From Oscillospiraceae bacterium (lineage in GTDB: Bacteria; Bacillota; Clostridia; Oscillospirales; UBA644), in assembly GCA_015067385.1 (NCBI GenBank), contig SVMP01000087.1:1-8691 (forward strand): a stretch of 8,691 bases of DNA, written 5' to 3'. Below the pieces are notes generated by a model that was not told the DNA's origin, made no database searches, and saw only the letters and a list, made by a program, of their open reading frames with translations. Both the position numbers and the translations under genes were made by a program. Every line of letters starts with the position of its first letter. Position 1 is the stretch's first letter. Below, piece after piece: positions 1-6,623 of this stretch.

Positions 1-557
1 ACGATCATCGGGCCGTCCATTGATCTGTATTTAAGCATCGGCCAAGCGGCAGGTGTTACAGCATAGATTTCATTGTCCCAAAAGAAAGGCTTGAGGTTTT
101 CCAGAGTGCCCCATTTTTTGAAGTCGGTAAAATCAATATAATCGGAAAGATCGGAAAGTCCGTGCAACAAACCTGCTCTTGATAAACCGTTTATGCCGCC
201 GGAAGATTCCTGAACAGCATCGGCGGATACTGCACCGGCATATGTTTCGTTCTGAACCGTAGAATTAATGTCTTTGTCTGTATGGACTGTGATTTTTATA
301 TTATATTTGTCTTCAACTTCTTCTACTCTCTTTAAAGCAAGATCTGCAAATTCTGTTTCGGAAACGTAGCCGAAATAATTTTCGCCCGATGAATGCTCAT
401 CGTTTCTTTGCAGGAATATAAAGTCTGCACCCATGAAATCAACAGAATCCAATTCCGTTGTGTAATCGGGAACGACTTCAGGTTCTTCCTGCGCACATGC
501 ACATATAGAGAATACCATGCAAGACAGCAAGATCAAAGATAGTATTTTTTTTGTCAT
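1..557 (-). CDS. Partial ABC-transporter solute-binding lipoprotein (N-terminal part)
   Basis: The frame is open from the ATG at 557 to the window edge, giving 185 full codons; the C-terminal half or more lies outside. Residues 1-20 form a lipoprotein signal peptide: basic MTKK, a hydrophobic stretch, then I-C-A-C with Cys21 as the predicted lipidated residue. An acidic linker follows, then a mixed alpha/beta region including VEEVEDKYNIKITV near residue 80, which resembles extracellular solute-binding proteins (family 1 type) of Clostridia. The protein would sit on the outer face of the membrane and capture a ligand, often a sugar, for an ABC importer. The start is supported by GAAAGG 11 bases upstream and by a promoter at 596-624. 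The ligand cannot be told from this fragment. It is transcribed away from the decarboxylase operon and need not be related to it. Confidence 0.72.
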   Translation of the reverse strand, partial: MTKKILSLILLSCMVFSICACAQEEPEVVPDYTTELDSVDFMGADFIFLQRNDEHSSGENYFGYVSETEFADLALKRVEEVEDKYNIKITVHTDKDINSTVQNETYAGAVSADAVQESSGGINGLSRAGLLHGLSDLSDYIDFTDFKKWGTLENLKPFFWDNEIYAVTPAAWPMLKYRSMDGPMI

Positions 558-595
558 TTGTACTCAAACCTTTCAAAAATTGTTTATTTGTTGAA

Positions 596-624
596 ATTAT
601 AACATATTGCTGAAGTAAAGTCAA
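596..624 (-). promoter_or_regulatory. Sigma-A-type promoter for the leftward lipoprotein gene
   Basis: Read on the minus strand, TTGACT (624-619) and a perfect TATAAT (601-596) are separated by 17 bases. Transcription would start near 589, giving a leader of about 30 bases before the ATG at 557. Match quality, spacing and position agree. Confidence 0.65.
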
Positions 625-691
625 TATAAATTAGCGAAAAAATATTCGTCATTTTAGACAAAACATAATTGTTTTTTAGTATCATTTTGAT

Positions 692-720
692 TTGACCTAT
701 AATAAATGTATATATATTAT
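692..720 (+). promoter_or_regulatory. Candidate distal promoter of the decarboxylase operon
   Basis: TTGACC (692-697) and TATTAT (715-720) are separated by 17 bases. It lies about 165 bases before the first start codon, in very AT-rich DNA where chance matches are common. The downstream candidate at 763-791 fits better; the two may be tandem. Confidence 0.35.
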
Positions 721-762
721 TTCAAATTCGGATTTTTGTCAAAATTTTAGTCGTGTTTTGTC

Positions 763-791
763 TTGCATTGGTTGATGATTCATGATATAAT
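763..791 (+). promoter_or_regulatory. Main candidate promoter of the decarboxylase operon
   Basis: TTGCAT (763-768), a 17-base spacer and a perfect TATAAT (786-791). The TG at 783-784 makes an extended -10 element. Transcription would begin near 798, leaving a leader of about 85 bases before the ATG at 883. No convincing hairpin or riboswitch was found in that leader. Confidence 0.6.
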
Positions 792-882
792 GTGTATATG
801 TGAAAATTTTGGGATAATTAACTCAATTGTCCAAAAGTTAAATATTAAACAGACTTTAAAATAAGAAATCGGAGGAATCAAG

Positions 883-2277
883 ATGGATCTGAAAAGTAGA
901 ACGGAAGAAGTGCGTTCCGTCCGCGCAACGATTGAAGGATCTTCAAAATCTGCGGCAAGAAAACGCATAGAACTCCTGTTCGATGAAGGAACTTTCGTTG
1001 AGATCGGCGCTTTTGTTAAGCAGCGTCCGACCGAATACGGTGCCGTTGATGCAGCTGCTGAAAGCGTTGTTACCGGTTACGGCGCAGTAAACGGAGTTCT
1101 CGTTTTCGCATTTTCTCAGGATGTGTCCGTTATGAAGGGCGCTATCAGCGAGATGAATGCCGAAAAAATTTGCAATATTGCGGAAATGGCAAGAAAGGCT
1201 CACGCTCCGCTCGTTTCTATGCTTGACAGCTGCGGTGTTCGTCTCCATGAAGGTATCGATGCTCTTGCTGGTTACGGTAAAATTATCGCTAAGCTTAATT
1301 CTGTGGCAGGGGAGATCGTTCACGCCTCTGTTGTCTTCGGTATTTGCGCCGGTGCAATGTCTTTTGTTCCCGCAATTGCCGATTATTCCGTTATGACTAA
1401 GTCGGCAGAACTTTTCCTTTCTTCTCCCGACGTCGTTAAGGCACGTTTCGGCAACGAAAATGCCGGTACCGCAGAAGAAGCTTATAAAAACGGTACAGTA
1501 AGCGCTCTTTGCGATTCTGATGAAGAAGCTGTCGCAAAAATCAAAGAATTTATCTCCTATACCGGTGATGTTTACGTTACCGAGGACGATATCAACCGTC
1601 TCACCCCTGAGATCGAAAATATCATCTCTCAACCCAACTATGACGTTCGTGATGTCATTCGCTCCGTAGCGGACGACGGCAGAGTTCTCGAACTCAGCGC
1701 AGGCTATGCCGAAAATATTGTAACAGCTCTTATCAGCATTGATTGCTGCCCTGTTGGTGTCGTTGCAAATAACGGCGCTCTCACTTCCGCTGCTGCAGAA
1801 AAAGCATCCAGATTCATCGCTTTCTGCGATAATTGCGGTATCGCTGTTCTTACACTCGTCAATACCGACGGCTTTGCTTGTGAAAACCGTGAAAACATCG
1901 CAAACAGTGCGCTTCTCGTTTCTGCATATGTTAACGCAGAGATCCCCAAGGTAACTCTCGTTATCGGTAAGGCTTACGGCTCCGGATATATCTCCATGTG
2001 CTCCAAACAGACCGGCGCTGATATTGTTTACGCATACCCCTGCGCCGAAATTGCTGCTCTTCCCGCAGAAACAGGTGCTGTATTTATGTGCGCTCAGCAG
2101 ATCGCTCAGACAGAAGGCGATCCTATCGAGGGCAGAGATGCCATCATTGCAAAATACAGAGAGACCATCGCTTCTCCGTTCGAAGCTGCAAAGAGAGGTC
2201 ATGTTGATGATATTATTGACATCGAAACGACTCGTCAGCTCATCGCATCCTCTTTCGGTATGCTCGCTGATAAATAA
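883..2277 (+). CDS. Acyl-CoA-type carboxyltransferase subunit of a biotin-dependent decarboxylase (MmdA/PCC-beta-like)
   Basis: This 464-residue protein has the two-lobed crotonase-like carboxyltransferase fold of propionyl-CoA carboxylase beta and methylmalonyl-CoA decarboxylase alpha. Visible landmarks are ARKRIELLFDEGTFVE near residue 25, VVTGYGAVNG (62-71), a DSxG-R--EG motif (115-124), SPDVVK (181-186), and GKAYGSGY (362-369) followed by a GAD-xYA-P-AEI stretch. It should move carboxylate between an acyl-CoA and the biotin of the carrier encoded two genes downstream. Family members are usually about 510 residues; this one lacks most of the N-terminal extension and the basic C-terminal tail. 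Usual glycine motifs are altered: DSGGAR reads DSCGVR, CAGGA reads CAGAM, and the GGIIRHGAK region is replaced. From memory, a divergent Clostridia subfamily sits in similar operons. Substrate unproven: methylmalonyl-, malonyl- or glutaconyl-CoA are options. Start supported by GGAGG at 871-875. Confidence 0.85.
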   Translation: MDLKSRTEEVRSVRATIEGSSKSAARKRIELLFDEGTFVEIGAFVKQRPTEYGAVDAAAESVVTGYGAVNGVLVFAFSQDVSVMKGAISEMNAEKICNIAEMARKAHAPLVSMLDSCGVRLHEGIDALAGYGKIIAKLNSVAGEIVHASVVFGICAGAMSFVPAIADYSVMTKSAELFLSSPDVVKARFGNENAGTAEEAYKNGTVSALCDSDEEAVAKIKEFISYTGDVYVTEDDINRLTPEIENIISQPNYDVRDVIRSVADDGRVLELSAGYAENIVTALISIDCCPVGVVANNGALTSAAAEKASRFIAFCDNCGIAVLTLVNTDGFACENRENIANSALLVSAYVNAEIPKVTLVIGKAYGSGYISMCSKQTGADIVYAYPCAEIAALPAETGAVFMCAQQIAQTEGDPIEGRDAIIAKYRETIASPFEAAKRGHVDDIIDIETTRQLIASSFGMLADK

Positions 2278-2292
2278 TTAGGAGGGAACATT

Positions 2293-2679
2293 ATGCGATC
2301 TTTCCTTACTCTCGCTGAAAATGTTGCCGTTAACGAAATGGCACAGGTTCCCGAAGGTGCATTCGATAAGCTTATGTACGGCTTGAACGTTTCGTTCATT
2401 GGTATTGTTACGGTTTTTGCCGTTCTTGCCATTATAATGGGTGTTCTTTATCTTTTCCGTTTGTATTTTTACGATATTCCGAATAAAAAGAACTCCGAAA
2501 ATGCTCAGCCCAAAGCAGCTCCCGCACCTGCAGTTCAGAAGGTGGCTGCTCCCGTTGCAAATGTAACAACCGAAGACGACGAACTCGTTCCCGTTGTCAT
2601 CGCAGCTGCGGTTGCCGCTTATATGGAAACAAATGCACCCAAGTCCAAATATAGGATCCGTTCTTTTAAAAGAATATAA
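2293..2679 (+). CDS. oadG: Sodium-pump decarboxylase gamma subunit (OadG/MmdD family)
   Basis: A 128-residue membrane protein with one clear transmembrane helix (residues 33-59), a Lys/Pro/Ala-rich linker (about 64-95) and a conserved-looking tail, DDELVPVVIAAAVAAYM, ending in basic residues. This layout is that of OadG/MmdD gamma or delta subunits, which bridge the membrane beta subunit to the cytoplasmic carboxyltransferase. The N-terminal segment before the helix, about 30 residues, is longer than I expect for the family, but the start is fixed by AGGAGGG at 2280-2286. It begins 15 bases after the previous gene and is followed by the biotin carrier gene, the same neighbourhood as in methylmalonyl-CoA decarboxylase operons. 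The family call rests on topology, tail and context, since sequence conservation is low. Confidence 0.85.
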   Translation: MRSFLTLAENVAVNEMAQVPEGAFDKLMYGLNVSFIGIVTVFAVLAIIMGVLYLFRLYFYDIPNKKNSENAQPKAAPAPAVQKVAAPVANVTTEDDELVPVVIAAAVAAYMETNAPKSKYRIRSFKRI

Positions 2680-2696
2680 AAGGAGATTAATCTAAA

Positions 2697-3089
2697 ATGA
2701 GAAAATTTAACATAACCGTTAACGGTAAAACATATGAAGTTGTTGTAGACGAAGTAGGCGGCGCTCCTGCCGCAGCTGCTCCCGTTGCAAGCGCTCCCGC
2801 AGCTCCTGCTGCACCGGCTGCTCCTGTTGCTGCAGCTGCACCCGCTGCTCCCGCTCCCGTAGCTGTTCCTTCTGAAGGTACAACAGTTTCCGCTCCCATG
2901 CCCGGTACTATCCTTAAAGTAAATGTTGAAAAAGGCGCTTCCGTTAAGAAGGGTGACGTTCTTCTCGTTCTCGAAGCTATGAAGATGGAAAACGATATTC
3001 AGGCACCTGCTGACGGCACCGTTATCGCTGTTCAGGCTACAAAGGGCGCTTCCGTTGAAACCGGCGCTCCTCTCGTAACCATAGGTTAA
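2697..3089 (+). CDS. Biotin carrier protein of the decarboxylase (MmdC/GcdC, 1.3S-like)
   Basis: A 130-residue protein in three parts: a short N-terminal beta segment, MRKFNITVNGKTYEVVVDEV (1-20); an Ala/Pro-rich flexible linker (about 22-58); and a biotinyl domain (about 61-130). The domain carries APMPG (66-70) and the biotinylation motif EAMKMEN, with Lys96 as the biotinylated residue, 34 residues from the end as usual for this domain. It should shuttle carboxylate from the carboxyltransferases to the membrane beta subunit. The architecture matches Veillonella MmdC and the 1.3S subunit of Propionibacterium transcarboxylase. It is the only biotin domain in the operon; the OadA-type protein lacks one, so both carboxyltransferases probably share it. 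AGGAG at 2681-2685 supports the start. The linker is encoded by GC-richer, repetitive GCT/CCC-type codons. Confidence 0.93.
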   Translation: MRKFNITVNGKTYEVVVDEVGGAPAAAAPVASAPAAPAAPAAPVAAAAPAAPAPVAVPSEGTTVSAPMPGTILKVNVEKGASVKKGDVLLVLEAMKMENDIQAPADGTVIAVQATKGASVETGAPLVTIG

Positions 3090-3112
3090 CGAAAGGTAGA
3101 GGCTAAAACGAC

Positions 3113-4330
3113 ATGAACATATTCCAAGTACTTTGGGATTTCGTCGTTAACTCCGGTCTTGCAAGGTTGTTCGATATAAGAATAACAGCAGAAGGAATTG
3201 TAAACGGCGAGATCATCATGATAGCCGTGTCGTGTGTGCTGATATATTTGGCCATCGGCAAAGGCTTTGAACCGCTTCTTCTTCTCCCGATTTCTTTCGG
3301 TATGCTTCTTGCAAATCTCCCTATCTCCAATCTTATGCACACCGAATTTTTCCTCGACCCTGCCTTTCTGACAGTGGACGGGAATCTGGATATACCAATG
3401 ATCCTTACCAAAGGCGGTCTGTTCGATATTTTGTATCTGGGTGTTAAGTGCGGCATATATCCGCCTCTTATCTTCCTCGGTGTCGGCGCTATGACTGACT
3501 TTTCTCCTCTTATCGCAAACCCCAAGAGTATTCTTCTCGGTGCAGCTGCACAGGTCGGTATATTCTTTACTTTTGTAGCAGCGCTCTTCCTCGGCTTTGA
3601 TGCACTCGAAGCAGCTTCCATCGGTATTATCGGCGGTGCTGACGGTCCGACTGCTATTCTTGTTACAAAAACTCTCGCACCTCATCTTCTTGCGGCTATC
3701 GCTGTTGCCGCATATTCTTACATGGCACTCGTTCCCATCATTCAGCCTCCTATTATGAAGGCTCTTACAACTCCCAAGGAACGCTCCGTTGTTATGGAAC
3801 AGCTTCGCCCCGTATCCAAGAAGGAAAAGATCCTTTTCCCGATCGTTGTTTCCGCAATCGTTATTCTTATCCTTCCCGATGCGGCTCCTCTTATCGGTAT
3901 GCTTATGCTCGGTAACCTTTTCCGTGAATGCGGTGTTACCGAACGTCTCAGCAAGACCGCTCAGAATGAGCTTTGTAACATCGTTACTATCGCTCTCGGT
4001 CTTACCGTTGGCGCAACCGCTTCCGCAAACAACTTCCTTCGTATCGAAACCCTTTCTATCATCGTTCTCGGCCTTATTGCGTTTGGTATCGCTTCTGCAA
4101 CAGGTGTTCTCCTCGGTAAACTTATGTATGTTCTTACCGGCGGTAAAGTTAACCCCCTTATCGGTTCCGCAGGCGTTTCTGCAGTTCCGATGGCTGCTCG
4201 TGTTGCTAACACAGTAGGTCAGAAAGAAGTTCCCGGCAACTTCCTTCTTATGCACGCTATGGGTCCCAACGTTGCAGGCGTTATCGGTTCTGCCGTTGCC
4301 GCAGGCGTATTCCTTACATTGTTTAAATAA
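3113..4330 (+). CDS. oadB: Na+-translocating decarboxylase beta subunit (OadB/MmdB/GcdB)
   Basis: A 405-residue polytopic membrane protein that decarboxylates carboxybiotin and couples this to Na+ export. Two signature regions are complete: GGADGPTAI (174-182) and NPLIGSAGVSAVPMAARVAN (347-366). Against the residues I recall as functionally important in Klebsiella OadB (D203, Y229, N373, G377, S382), this protein has D177, Y203, N347, G351 and S356, a constant offset of 26. The sodium path therefore looks intact. The first roughly 35 residues are amphipathic and the rest alternates hydrophobic segments with short loops. The start has AGAGG at 3098-3102, 10 bases upstream. Sequence alone does not separate OadB from MmdB or GcdB; the pump step is the same in all, and substrate depends on the carboxyltransferase partner. 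Confidence 0.95.
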   Translation: MNIFQVLWDFVVNSGLARLFDIRITAEGIVNGEIIMIAVSCVLIYLAIGKGFEPLLLLPISFGMLLANLPISNLMHTEFFLDPAFLTVDGNLDIPMILTKGGLFDILYLGVKCGIYPPLIFLGVGAMTDFSPLIANPKSILLGAAAQVGIFFTFVAALFLGFDALEAASIGIIGGADGPTAILVTKTLAPHLLAAIAVAAYSYMALVPIIQPPIMKALTTPKERSVVMEQLRPVSKKEKILFPIVVSAIVILILPDAAPLIGMLMLGNLFRECGVTERLSKTAQNELCNIVTIALGLTVGATASANNFLRIETLSIIVLGLIAFGIASATGVLLGKLMYVLTGGKVNPLIGSAGVSAVPMAARVANTVGQKEVPGNFLLMHAMGPNVAGVIGSAVAAGVFLTLFK

Positions 4331-4345
4331 GGAGATATATCATAA

Positions 4346-5749
4346 ATGATCAATAATAATCCCGTTAAAATAACTGAAACCGTTCTGCGTGACGCTCATC
4401 AGTCTCTTATCGCCACCAGAATGTCTATCGATGAGATCTTACCTTCCCTTGAGATGCTCGACGCTGTAGGCTATCATGCGCTTGAAGCATGGGGCGGCGC
4501 AACATTCGACTCCTGTCTCCGTTTCCTTAACGAAGACCCCTGGGAAAGACTCCGCAAGATCCGTGACGGCGTAAAGAACACCAAACTTCAGATGCTCTTC
4601 CGCGGTCAAAATATTCTCGGTTACAGACACTATTCCGATGACGTTGTTGAATATTTCGTTCAGAAATCTCTTGCGAACGGTATCGACATCATCAGAATTT
4701 TCGATGCTCTCAATGACCCCAGAAACCTTGAAACTGCTGTTAAAGCAACAATTAAAGAAGGCGGTCACGTTCAGGCTGCATTCTCTTACACCATAAGCCC
4801 CGTTCACAATACCCAGTCCTTTGTTGATTTTGCAAAGAATATGGAAGAACGTGGCGCAAACTCAATCTGTATCAAAGACATGGCAGGTCTTCTCACTCCT
4901 TATAACGCTTACGAACTCGTTAAAGCACTTAAAGAAAACGTTAAGATCCCCATTGAACTTCATACTCACTGTACAGCCGGTATTGCTGAAATGACATACC
5001 TCAAGGCGATCGAAGCAGGCGTTGATATCGTTGACACTGCACTTTCTCCTCTTTCCGGCGGTACTTCTCAGCCCTCTACAGAGTCTATCGTTGCAACTCT
5101 CAACGATTCTCCCAGATCTACCGGTCTCGACCTCGACAAGCTCAACGAAGCAAGAAAATACTTCATGCCTCTCCGTGAAAAATATCTCGCTTCCGGCTTG
5201 CTCAATACCAAGGTTCTTGCTGTTGACGTTAACACCCTTCTTTATCAGGTTCCCGGCGGTATGCTCTCCAACCTCGTTTCTCAGCTCAAACAGGCAGGTA
5301 AAGAGGATAAATACGAAGAAGTTCTCCGTGAAGTTCCCCGCGTAAGAGAAGATGCAGGCTTCCCGCCTCTCGTAACTCCTTCTTCTCAGATCGTTGGTAC
5401 TCAGGCTGTTTTCAACGTACTCTTCGGCAGATATAAGAACGTATCAAAAGAGTTCAAAGCTCTCGTTCGCGGTGAATACGGTAAAACTCCCGTTCCCATC
5501 AAGCCCGAATTTGTTAAACAGATCATCGGTGACGAACAGCAGATCACTTGCCGTCCCGCTGACCTTATCAAACCCGAACTCGATTCTCTCCGCGAAGAAA
5601 TGAGAGAATATTACGAACAGGAAGAAGACGTTCTCAGCTACGCTCTCTTCGATCAGGTAGCAACCAAATTCTTTAAAGCTCGTCAGAGCGAAAAATACGG
5701 CGTCGATAACTCGCACTCCGATAAAAAAGATATGGTTCATCCCGTATAA
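4346..5749 (+). CDS. oadA: Oxaloacetate decarboxylase alpha-type carboxyltransferase without biotin domain (OadA, 5S-like)
   Basis: A 467-residue protein with an HMGL-like TIM barrel (about 6-265) and the conserved carboxylase domain of the OadA/pyruvate carboxylase family (about 290-450). It opens with ITETVLRDAHQSL. Metal and catalytic positions are present: Asp16, Lys177 in IKDMAGLL, and His206/His208 in ELHTHCTAG. These match D17, K178, H207 and H209 that I recall for Klebsiella OadA with an offset of one. It should transfer carboxylate from oxaloacetate to biotin, releasing pyruvate, or run in reverse. Klebsiella OadA is about 596 residues with a C-terminal biotin domain; this protein stops before that point, like the 5S subunit of Propionibacterium transcarboxylase. 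The carrier two genes upstream must supply the biotin. AGGAG at 4330-4334 supports the start. It is the last gene before the terminator. Confidence 0.93.
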   Translation: MINNNPVKITETVLRDAHQSLIATRMSIDEILPSLEMLDAVGYHALEAWGGATFDSCLRFLNEDPWERLRKIRDGVKNTKLQMLFRGQNILGYRHYSDDVVEYFVQKSLANGIDIIRIFDALNDPRNLETAVKATIKEGGHVQAAFSYTISPVHNTQSFVDFAKNMEERGANSICIKDMAGLLTPYNAYELVKALKENVKIPIELHTHCTAGIAEMTYLKAIEAGVDIVDTALSPLSGGTSQPSTESIVATLNDSPRSTGLDLDKLNEARKYFMPLREKYLASGLLNTKVLAVDVNTLLYQVPGGMLSNLVSQLKQAGKEDKYEEVLREVPRVREDAGFPPLVTPSSQIVGTQAVFNVLFGRYKNVSKEFKALVRGEYGKTPVPIKPEFVKQIIGDEQQITCRPADLIKPELDSLREEMREYYEQEEDVLSYALFDQVATKFFKARQSEKYGVDNSHSDKKDMVHPV

Positions 5750-5765
5750 TTAATATTGTTATAAC

Positions 5766-5810
5766 AAACGACCTCTTGCGGTTTTTCCGTAAGAGGTCGT
5801 TTATTGTTTT
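5766..5810. terminator. Strong hairpin terminator, probably bidirectional
   Basis: A 16-base stem (5766-5781 with 5787-5802) has one G-U pair and a 5-base T loop. On the plus strand it is followed by a T-rich run to 5810. On the minus strand the flank also reads T-rich (CGTTTGTTATAAC). It lies between the end of the decarboxylase operon and the convergent membrane-protein gene, whose stop codon is at 5809-5811, so it can serve both. Confidence 0.9.
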
Positions 5811-6612
5811 ATACTTTCAGCAGTTTTCTTTTTATATATTCATATAAAATAGTTGTACCAAATGCGATAATTATAAAAGTAAACAATGCGATGTTTTGAT
5901 CTTCTATCTTGGGCAAAAGTATGCTGTGAAGTATGTAAATCATAGCGGATATAAATATGCCATGTATTATACCATCTATAAGAGTTTTAACGTTAAATAT
6001 TAAAATCCTTGAAAGTTTGATTATGGGTTTTTGTTTATTTACGTTATTGTAGGACATTAGTGAAGTTGCTATAAACATCAGAAAAACTATTGCCGTCAAT
6101 ACTACCCAGGAAATCGAAGCATCTAACGTATTTATCCAAGTTATTAGAATAACAGCACAGAGCGCTGCAATTGAGTCCCAAACACCACATGCCACATTAA
6201 ACAGTATTTTATTCTTTTCCGATGAAATAAAGAAATTTAATCGGCAAAGAATATACGAGAAAAATCCTGCAATGATTGACTTGATTAAGTTTGAACATAT
6301 TTCCAATAAAGTTATTTCGCCGTTTTGGGATAAAAACAGCTTGTCTGTGATTCCAACAAACGGCAATTCAAGAAGAACAGTCTCACGAGTTAGAAAATAT
6401 GCTTCGTACCAATTATCATTTAAAATTAGTTGATATAATGGGTTTACGGCCGAATAAAAGTCAATTCCCGTGTTAAAAGAAATAACTAATCCATGTGCAA
6501 TCAAAATTGTAACTGCTATAACTATAGCAACAAGGACAAATATGTAGTATGATATGGCTAATTTGAAAATTGATTTTAAAATTATTTTTATCGTTTTTAA
6601 TGTGTCTGACAT
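5809..6612 (-). CDS. Polytopic membrane protein of unknown function
   Basis: A 267-residue, strongly hydrophobic protein with about six predicted membrane segments near residues 18-42, 105-128, 138-160, 167-187, 208-232 and 239-259. The stretch between the first two (about 45-104) is long and mostly polar, probably exposed outside or at the membrane surface. The C-terminus is basic (KRKLLKV), suggesting it lies in the cytoplasm. I recognise no family motif and no catalytic residues. It lies 11 bases after the zinc-ribbon gene and is almost certainly co-transcribed with it from the promoter at 7218-7246. Its ribosome binding site is weak (GGAAT about 8 bases upstream), so translation may be coupled to the upstream gene. 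Base composition is visibly AT-richer than the decarboxylase operon. A joint membrane role with the zinc-ribbon protein is inference. Confidence 0.75.
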   Translation of the reverse strand: MSDTLKTIKIILKSIFKLAISYYIFVLVAIVIAVTILIAHGLVISFNTGIDFYSAVNPLYQLILNDNWYEAYFLTRETVLLELPFVGITDKLFLSQNGEITLLEICSNLIKSIIAGFFSYILCRLNFFISSEKNKILFNVACGVWDSIAALCAVILITWINTLDASISWVVLTAIVFLMFIATSLMSYNNVNKQKPIIKLSRILIFNVKTLIDGIIHGIFISAMIYILHSILLPKIEDQNIALFTFIIIAFGTTILYEYIKRKLLKV

Positions 6613-6623
6613 GAATCATTCCG

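Larger units (their letters stand above)
558..882. other. Divergent intergenic region, AT-rich, promoters only
   Basis: This 325-base gap separates the lipoprotein gene from the decarboxylase operon and holds no credible gene. It contains the leftward promoter at 596-624 and two rightward candidates at 692-720 and 763-791. A small AT-only inverted repeat (AAAACA, 4-base spacer, TGTTTT, 660-675) could be an operator but is weak in such AT-rich DNA. No riboswitch, tRNA or terminator was seen. Confidence 0.7.

Noticed and set aside
660..675. Inverted repeat AAAACA-TAAT-TGTTTT as an operator
   Set aside because: Six-base AT-rich arms occur by chance in such DNA, and it does not overlap the best promoters in either direction.
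780..968. Minus-strand open frame of 62 codons across the operon leader
   Set aside because: It overlaps the promoter, the ribosome binding site and the start of the carboxyltransferase gene, and its product shows no recognisable features.
943..2202. Minus-strand open frame of 419 codons opposite the first carboxyltransferase gene
   Set aside because: The sense frame encodes a clear carboxyltransferase with a strong ribosome binding site. The antisense product is Cys/Ser/Asn-rich with no recognisable domain, and codon bias explains it.
2687..2899. Gly/Ala-rich minus-strand open frame opposite the biotin carrier gene
   Set aside because: It is the complement of the Ala/Pro linker repeats, not a gene.
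3086..4255. Minus-strand open frame of 389 codons opposite the beta subunit gene
   Set aside because: The sense frame carries every OadB signature. The antisense product is a charged, Lys/Asn/Cys-rich sequence unlike a folded protein and has no promoter or ribosome binding site.
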